A DNA stretch of 55,325 nt from a virus. The notes beneath the pieces are model-generated. The model worked only from the letters and a program-made list of their open reading frames with translations. It was not told the origin of the DNA and ran no database searches. The position numbers and the translations under genes are program-made. Shown one piece after another: positions 38,601 through 47,600 of the stretch (position 1 is the first letter of the stretch; the number at the start of each line of letters is the position of its first letter). The stretch lies in the IMG/VR virus record IMGVR_UViG_3300017755_000007, positions 1 to 55,325 of that record, one strand, 5' to 3'.

Positions 38601-41600
38601 AATTTTTCTAGAAGACTCAATACCTGTTACAATAGGCAATCTAGAATAAAATCCACCAGAGTTAACTAATCTAATTTGACCTATACTACCAACACCTTTT
38701 TTCGAACTTGTCATGTAATTGGTGTTCGTAATGGTAGCAACTCCTTCTGGTTCATTAGACAGAGGGAATTTCATAGTTTTTGCACCAACTGTAATTGTTG
38801 CTCCAGTAACCTCACTAATAGTAAATGTTCCAACATATGGAGAATCAACAATATCCAGATAACTAGAGGGGTCTACAGGTGTATCTGCACCCGTTCTAGA
38901 TGGATCAAAGTAGTAAGAGATATTAGTAACAGTATCCTGACCAACTTTAAACTTAACTGTAGGAGTTGGTTGACCTTCTCCAGTGATACCAGGAGTACCA
39001 ATACGTTCAATAGAATTGAATGAATATTCAAGTTTATACAAATTATCTTTAGAGAAAGACAGGTTTGCACCAAGCATCGATGAGTGACTTAGATCAAACA
39101 GATACTGATGACCATAATACATTTTTAAGACAGGAGATTTACTGAAAATGCTAACATTTGCTGCATTTGGTGCTGGATCGGTTTGAGCAGCAGCAGGAAG
39201 TTTGTAAACGAATTCTCTATCGCTTACAACAGTATCAACAGTAAAAGAACCATCATATTCATCGTATACAGTTCCACCAGCAGTTTGAGAAGGATTGCCA
39301 TCAACTAAAATATTATGACCAACATCAAGATAATGTCTAGAAGATGTGATGATGTAAACTTCATCAGTATTAACAACACTTGTTGCTTGCAATACCTTAT
39401 CTAAGGTAGCAACTAAAGTAATTTTAGTGACACCTGTTAAATTAGTAATTTGAGCAGTAGTTTTAGCAGTATTGAAGCTAATATCAGATGCTGTAATACT
39501 TACAACTGATCCAGGAATAAACGAAGTGCTGCCAGAAACTTCTACAATTTGTACACTGTAAATATCAGCACCAAATGGTTTGAATTTTGCAAATGAATCT
39601 AGATTTTGTCCACCACCCGCATTATAACCAGTACCATCTAGATTATAATCATCCAAGTCTATATCAAAAGTACCAGGAGTAGTATTGACTATATCGCCAA
39701 ATACATATCTTTCAATTACATTTACATCACTTGGAGTTGTTCCAATAATACCATAAGTATCTTTCTCATCAAATTGTTCGGTTGACAATAAACCTGTATT
39801 AAGATCATCACTCCAAGAATTATTATTTACAGCAACATAAACTTTATTATTAGTGGTATCAGTTTTAATAACATAACCACTATTAATAAACGATCCTGCA
39901 TCTGTATTCAATACAAGTTTAGATCCTAAAGTAATTTGAAAATCTTGATTAAGTGATAATTCTTGAATATTATCAATTTTAACAGTATCCGTTACTTTCA
40001 TATAGTAACGATCTTTTACAACTGCAGATACTTTAAGTTTTTTAGATCCAGGAGAAGGAACGGTTGCTGTTCTGGAACTCCAGATATCAGAACTGTATGT
40101 TAACGTTTCAGTTCCTTCCTGCATCGTAGTTGTAGCATCTTCAAAATCCAATCCTTGGAATCCAGAAGTTCCAAGAGCAAATCCAGTAGAGGAAACAGTC
40201 ATACTAACTCCAGTTACTGGAGTTATTGCAGTTCTGACTAGTCCAATATTTGTAGTGCTTAGAATTCCTTTGTCGCCAAGTCTATCAGTATCAGAGTCTT
40301 TGTCTACTTTTAATCCCCAACCAATATAATCGATATAATCATAGCGACTTGTGTTAGTAGCAAACCAAGCATCATCTGCCCAATCCAATGCAAGAGCATA
40401 TGCTCCTACAGGAGGGATGGTAGTTACATCAGAAGGAACTGTAGGCGCAACAGCTCTATTTTTAAGTCTGACCGTATCAATATATCCTTGGAACTGCTCG
40501 TTAGAACGGAATTGACCAGTTGTTGTAGATCTACCAGGAATATTACCAAAATGAATATCTTTGTTGGTAAAAATAGTATCTGAGATAGTTCCAGTTAGAA
40601 TTTCGGTACTATTTACATATACCTTAAATACATTACCTTCTTTCTTAATACCAATAAATTGCCAAGAGTTATCAGCATACATTGTTGTCTGAGTAGACTG
40701 TATTGCTCCTCCTGCAGAATTAATTGACGTGGTGTCATTAGTAACAACTAACTCTAGTCTGCCACTACTTTCATCATAATATAACCAGAGACCACCTGTA
40801 GCATCAGTAGCATCACCAATACTAACCAAAGTATATTGTGTTTGACTGAAGGACTGATATTCAGATCCATTTTTATAGATCATGAACTCAAGAGTCCAAT
40901 CATCATTCAGTTTTGTTCCAAGTTCAGATCCAAGAATTTTTACTGTGGCATTTTCCCAACTAGATGGAGATGCAGTTTGATATCCTTGAATGAATGCATA
41001 ATCTGCTAAAAATCTTACAGAATCCCCTGTTTCAACAATTGAAGGTGTGTAGTGACCTGTAATATCAGTTGCTTGTGTTGCACCAGTAGTAAATGGTAAT
41101 ACAAACTCATTTCTATTCCATTGAGTTTGACCAAATGCATAGACATCACCAGAATTATCTACGGTGATGGCATTAACTGTGATACCTTCAATGTTATTTG
41201 CATTAAATTCACTATTAGTATGTTTCTTGAGAATACCATTATATCCAATTTTTGCAGTATCAACAGTTTTTAGTCCACTTGTACTATTAGTACTTGTATA
41301 CGCAATATTAAGATCTCCAAAAATATCAATACTACTTCTAGAAGCAAGTTCAATATTATTTCCTACAGGAGCAATATATCGATAGTTCCAAAGGAGATCT
41401 CCATTAGTATCAAGTTTTCCAATCCAGAAACTATCCTTTATAGTAGTATTGGACTTGAGTGCTAACGTTGAAGTGATATAAAACTCATTAAACTCATCAA
41501 CAATTAAACTAGTATCTCCAAATGAATATGTAACATTATTAATCTCCTTAATCCATTCAACAGTAATTACAGAAGTTCCAATAAGAACTTTACCAAAAGA

Positions 41601-44600
41601 TACTTTAACATCAGAAGATCCCTCAGTGGGAGAAGTCTCCATGACAAAGTATACTGCATCATCCAAAACAATAAGATCGGTAATCTTTTCAGATCCATTA
41701 ACCGATGCAAGTTTTCTCTTTGCAGCAAACGTACCAGATGCATCTACAGATGCAATAAAAGCATCTTGTGGATTAGCAGAGTTTGTATTGGTAAAACCAC
41801 CGATAATATAACGAGAATCTGAATATCTCTTGATAGTAGTGATATTATCAGATCTTGTAGCACCAGAAATACCAGCATATCCTTTCTGGAAGTTTAAGGT
41901 AGCACTTAATCCATCAATTGCTTGTGTATATTTTGCTAAGATAATATCAGGATTATATGCAGCAAGAAGTGAAGAATTTGGTTTATTTTGACCAACTACC
42001 CAAATAAAATCTCCATTAACATCTAGTTTTACAAACTCTGTATATGTTTCTCCATCTTGACTTTCAAGAGTTTTTTCCCATTCTTTAACACCTAGTTCAG
42101 AGAACTTGGAGACAAATGCAACCTCGTTACTATTATTATCAAGAGTTTTACCACAGAAGAAAACCTCTTTATCATCATTAACAAATACATCATTAACTTT
42201 TACATAATTTTCATTTTCAATTACGGAAAGATAATAATTTGCCTTTTTAAAAACTTGAGGGTGAGATAAAATGATACGAGGGTTATTAACATATCCAGAA
42301 CCAGAATTAATAATATTGACAGTATCAATAGATCCAACCGAACTTACAATTGCTTGTAATTCTGCAGAATCGCCGTCACCATCAATAATGATCGTTGGGG
42401 GAATATCAACATCATACCCAGATCCATTTTGTTCAATAATAAGTTCTTCAACACCTTTTAATTGTCTAACAACAAACTGTTTGTTTGTGTTATCCATGAT
42501 CGGTGTATAATCCACATAAACAGTATCTTCAATAACAAGATTATGAGGATTAGTAGTTGTTAGTACACCATAGAATTTGTCTTCAACTACTTCAAAATTA
42601 TAAGAAGATATAGATTCACCCTTAATTCTAGAAACTCTAGCAGATGCACCAATTCCATCAGTATCAGTATTATCAAAAGTTAAAATATCATCAACTTGAT
42701 AATTTTTACCAGCATCTTCAATAATGAATCCAGTTACGGATGCATCTTCAAACTTGGTGGTAGTTTCAACTTCAATATCAACTTTAGAATCAAATCTTAC
42801 CGATGGGAAATAATCAAATAACTGTAAAGGAGATTCCTCAAAGAGTTGATCTGGATCGTCAGTTTCATCTTGACTAATAATACCATCTCTATTCTCATCT
42901 TCTACTTCAAACAGGATAATATCACCACCTTCTGTAGTTAAAGCATTTGTCGATGCATTAGGAGCACGTTCAACATCAATGTCAACATTCTCATAAGGAT
43001 CACGATATCTTACAACTCCTGTTGGGATATTCTGTTGGATTGCATCCTTATTCAAATTCCAAGAGTCTACAATAGAATTAAAACTTGGACCAATAACATA
43101 AGGGAATATTGGATTACCTGCTTCGGTAGTATCAACTGTAGTAAAGTAGCAATATCTACCCTCTGGAAAATCAGGAGTTTTACAGAAACGACCATTGTAT
43201 TGATCTAGATCTCCAAGACCAAATGCATATTCATAGTCTTCAACAAATTTTCCTGCAACTTCTTCGGTAAGCAAAGGACCAGCAGTTCTAACAGGATATG
43301 GATTTGAAACCCCATCATAGACTAGGTTAGTTTTTAATCGATATGAACTATTCAAACGAGTAGTATTCGAAGACTGATCCGTAGGATCTGAGTAACCATA
43401 AGGACCATAAATGGGATTGCCATCAAATGCCCAACCTATAATTGGCGAGTGTTCTAATTGAGTTTCTTGCTCTAAGATAGCACCAGTGATACTTTCAAAT
43501 AGATTATCACCAAGAATATATCTTAATTTTTGAGGGTTGGAAATATGAGCATATTCTCCCCCATATTGATTATTAAAACCAGCAAATACCGAACCTTTAG
43601 ACTCATCAACAGTTGTAGTCTCTTGTAAATTATAAGTCCACTCAAAAATATTTGGACTAAAGGTTGCTCCAGTACCAACTGATGTCAGATTGATAATAGT
43701 TGTTCCTTGAACATAATTGATGCCTCTATTGAGGATTTCAATATTAGTAACCCTACCAGCATTTTCACCATCAGTATCGATAGTAGCACGGGCAACTGAA
43801 CCAAAACCATCACCTTGAATGGTTACTTCTGGTGCTGTAGTATATCCGACACCTGCAGAAATAATTGCAATAGAAATAATTCTACCATTACTTACAATAG
43901 CTTGAGCAACTGCACCAGTTCCAGAACTCAATGTAACTGATGGTTTAGAAGTATATGAAGCACCTCCATCAGTTACTGCAATAGACTGAATTGCACCTCT
44001 AACGGAAGCAGTTGCTGTAGCGCCAGTGCCACCACCACCAACAATAGTAATAGATGGTTGAGAGGTATATCCAGTACCACTAGTATTCATAAGGATACTA
44101 GAAACAACACCTTTAGTAACAATAGCAGTTGCTGCAGCACCAGATCCATTACCACCAACAATAGAGACAAGTGGTGAGGAAGTATATCCAGATCCACCAT
44201 TATCTACAACAATTTCAGTAATAGAACCATTTACAGTTACTGCTGCAGTAGCATCTGTTCCTCCACCACCAGAAATAGTGATAACTGGAGGGAATGCCGC
44301 ATCATATGAAGATCCTGCATCTGTGATATTGATTGAAGTGACTGGTCCAAAAGTTTTTGTGATATCTGACTTATATGACCAAACTGATGTTCCATTAATC
44401 CAAGTTCCAATAGGACCAGGTGAAATAGCATTCTTAATTGAAATTGTAGAGGGTACTAATGGAAATCTATTCAGTTTACGTTGGTTTCCAGGTAAAAGAG
44501 CAGATCCTGGGAAGGGTCCGATCTTATAATTTGGAATACCAGTAGATGCAACATATGCATAATTATCATTGAAAAATGAATTCTGAATATTAGTGGTATA

Positions 44601-47600
44601 AGGACCAATAGAATTAAAAACTGCACTATTATCAGATTTTCCTTTATTAAGGTCAACAGAGACTAATATATTACCCTGAGGTACTACTTCTGCTGGTTGT
44701 GGCAATTGATATTGGAAAACAGATTCAGTATCTCTCGATGTTACTTCAAATGTTCCGTTATAAACAATTGGATTCGCACCGTAAATAGTAACTTGATCCC
44801 CAACCAAAAGACCATGGTTATTAGAACAAGTGACTGTTGCAAATGTGTTATTAATACCACCATAGGTGATAGTATCAACTTGTAATAGTTTCTTAACATT
44901 ATACAACCAGGTTGTTAATTCTGGTTTGTTGGAAGTTCCTCCAAGTTTAGATACCGATAGTTTATCTCCAGAAAGATAGTAAGATCCAGTATCTGTTAAC
45001 GTTGTTTCTTGAGCATCAACAATACCAACTACTTTAAGAACAACTTCAAGAGATGTTCCTTTATTAACGTATACAATAAGATTTGAGTTTACTTCTGTAG
45101 CAGCATCCCAGTCTTCAACAACACCGTTTACAGAACGAGTACACTCAATAAATTGGTTTAGAGACTTCTCTTTATATTGAATTAACTCAGAGTTTCCAAT
45201 TAAAAATTCACCATTTCTTTCTGGCCAACCAATAGTAGAGTCTACAGTAATAATACTATCTGTAGTATTAAGAGGTTCACCAAGTTTCGTCTTATAAGGA
45301 ACTACAAAGTTACCTTGAATAGTTTCTTCAGAAAGAACAAGTTCAAAAAGTTCTACATTAGATGTTTTAATAGAAATGAAATTTTCAATTAGAGCAGTTG
45401 CTACTGAAATATTAGGATCTGCAATATTATTATCTTGTGTTAATAATCCATCTTTAATATTTTCAGGATCTCCACTAACTAATGTAGCGCGAAGAATCGT
45501 ATCAATAGACCAAGTGGCATCAGATGGTTTGATGATTTGATCCTTAGGATAGGAAACAGAAACTTCTTCACCATAAAGAAGTTTAAACAGATAGGATATA
45601 CTGAAAGATGTACCTTTAGTGGAATAAAAATCTTTTACAGACTTAATTGCATTTCTTACATCAATTTTAGTATAATCGAGTGTAGGAACATCGGGAAGGA
45701 ATTGATCAATATATTTGTCAAGTAATCTTTTGACAAATAATGCGTCTAGACATTTTACTTCAGTATCAATTTCTGCAGTTGCTGCAACTGTATTATTAGA
45801 AAATACAGCATTACCAACTTCGGTATAATTAACAATACCACTTGCCGCTCTAGCACATCCTAAAAATTGTGCTTTATCATATCCAGATCCAACTTTAGAA
45901 ATAGAGAAACCAGTAATTTGATTCAATCCAATCTCAACAGATGCTTTAGATTGAGGAGGATCTTGAATAATAATTGTAGGAGGATTTACTGCAGAATATC
46001 CAGAACCAAAATTAGTGATATTGATGTCAGTAATTTGTCCATTAAAGACCGATGCTGTTGCTGTTGCTCCAGTTCCACTGGCATCTGTTCTGTTATCAAC
46101 AATATAAACAGAGGGAACATCTTCATACCCAACACCACCACTTAAAAGTTCAACAGATACAACTCTTCCATCACTGTCAACTAAAGTTTCTAGAACTTGA
46201 GCTCCAGTTGGATTGATTACAGCAATTCTAGGAGTTGTAAGGTATCCTTGACCAGCATTCAAAACATTAACAGATGTAACCACACCATCGGTTAAAACCG
46301 CCTGTAAGACCGCTTTAATACCATTCTCACCCACTGGTTCATCAACATAGATTAGAGGCACTGTGGTGTATCCAGAACCACCTTCAGAAACAGTAACTCC
46401 TCCACTAATACTACCGTTGGACATGGTTACTGGAGCAATCTTTGCCCCGCCAGGTTGTTTGAATGAAACTCGAGGGATAAAAGTATATCCACTTCCAGAA
46501 TTTTCAATTTCAAGACTGGTTATAGAACCATTTTCAACTACTGCTTTAATTTCAGCACTTTGTGAATCTGTGGTAGTTGGTGCTTGAATTACGACTTCTG
46601 GAGGATTAGTATCACTATATCCTCTACCACCATCAAGTAGACTTACAGACTTAATACCATTTACAAGTGCAGATGCTGCAGCACCTCTACCGTTCAAACT
46701 ATTGATTGAAACTTTTGGAGGATACTTATATTGATATCCAGATCCAGTTTGATTAATATTGATTCCAGTAAGAGTACCAGTATCACTAATACGAGCATAT
46801 CCAACTGCACCACTACCAAAATCGGGAATAGGTGCTTCAATTGAATATAAAGAAAGTAATCTGCCGTTTAAAGGTGCTTCATTAAAAATGAAAATATCTC
46901 CATCAATGAAGAAATCTTTTTTTGGTTCAAGAAGTTTATTATCATATACCGCTAGAATATATTCATCTGCAATTGGTTCATAAGATACACCATTCCTAGT
47001 AATTTTAAATTCTGTCTTATTTTCACCAAATGAACCCGAAATATCGTCAGTATCAACAATTGAATTCTCAACAAAACCACTAAGGAATGTAATAAATGTA
47101 TTAACATTATCATCACCTGCAGTTCTTACTCTAGGTGCAGTTGTAAATACAATATTTGTCCCTTCAATAACATAATCCACAGTAGGAATTAAAACTTCTC
47201 CATAAACACTAACAATTAAATGTTGTGCAGATGGACTACTAACAGGAGAAGACTGTGATGTTAGTGGAAAAGAACGAGTTGTTCCATCAAATGAATCGAT
47301 AAGTTGAGCAAGTCCAGTCCACTTTAACCTGACTTGATCATAAGAAATACCAGGACTTAATGCAATATTAGGAGAGGTTGTACTTTTTTCATAGTAGATT
47401 ACCTCATCGCCAATAAGAATTGATCCGTTTGTATCAATAAAACTATCAACACTCTCAACAACAATGGTGTCAGTTGTTTTAGTAATAGGTTCTACAATTT
47501 TTGTAGCACCACCTAAGATACTAATATCCAATTTGTCAATATCAAGATATTGCAAAAAGTTATTAACAATATTTTGACCCAATCCAGTTTTTTCTTGAGA

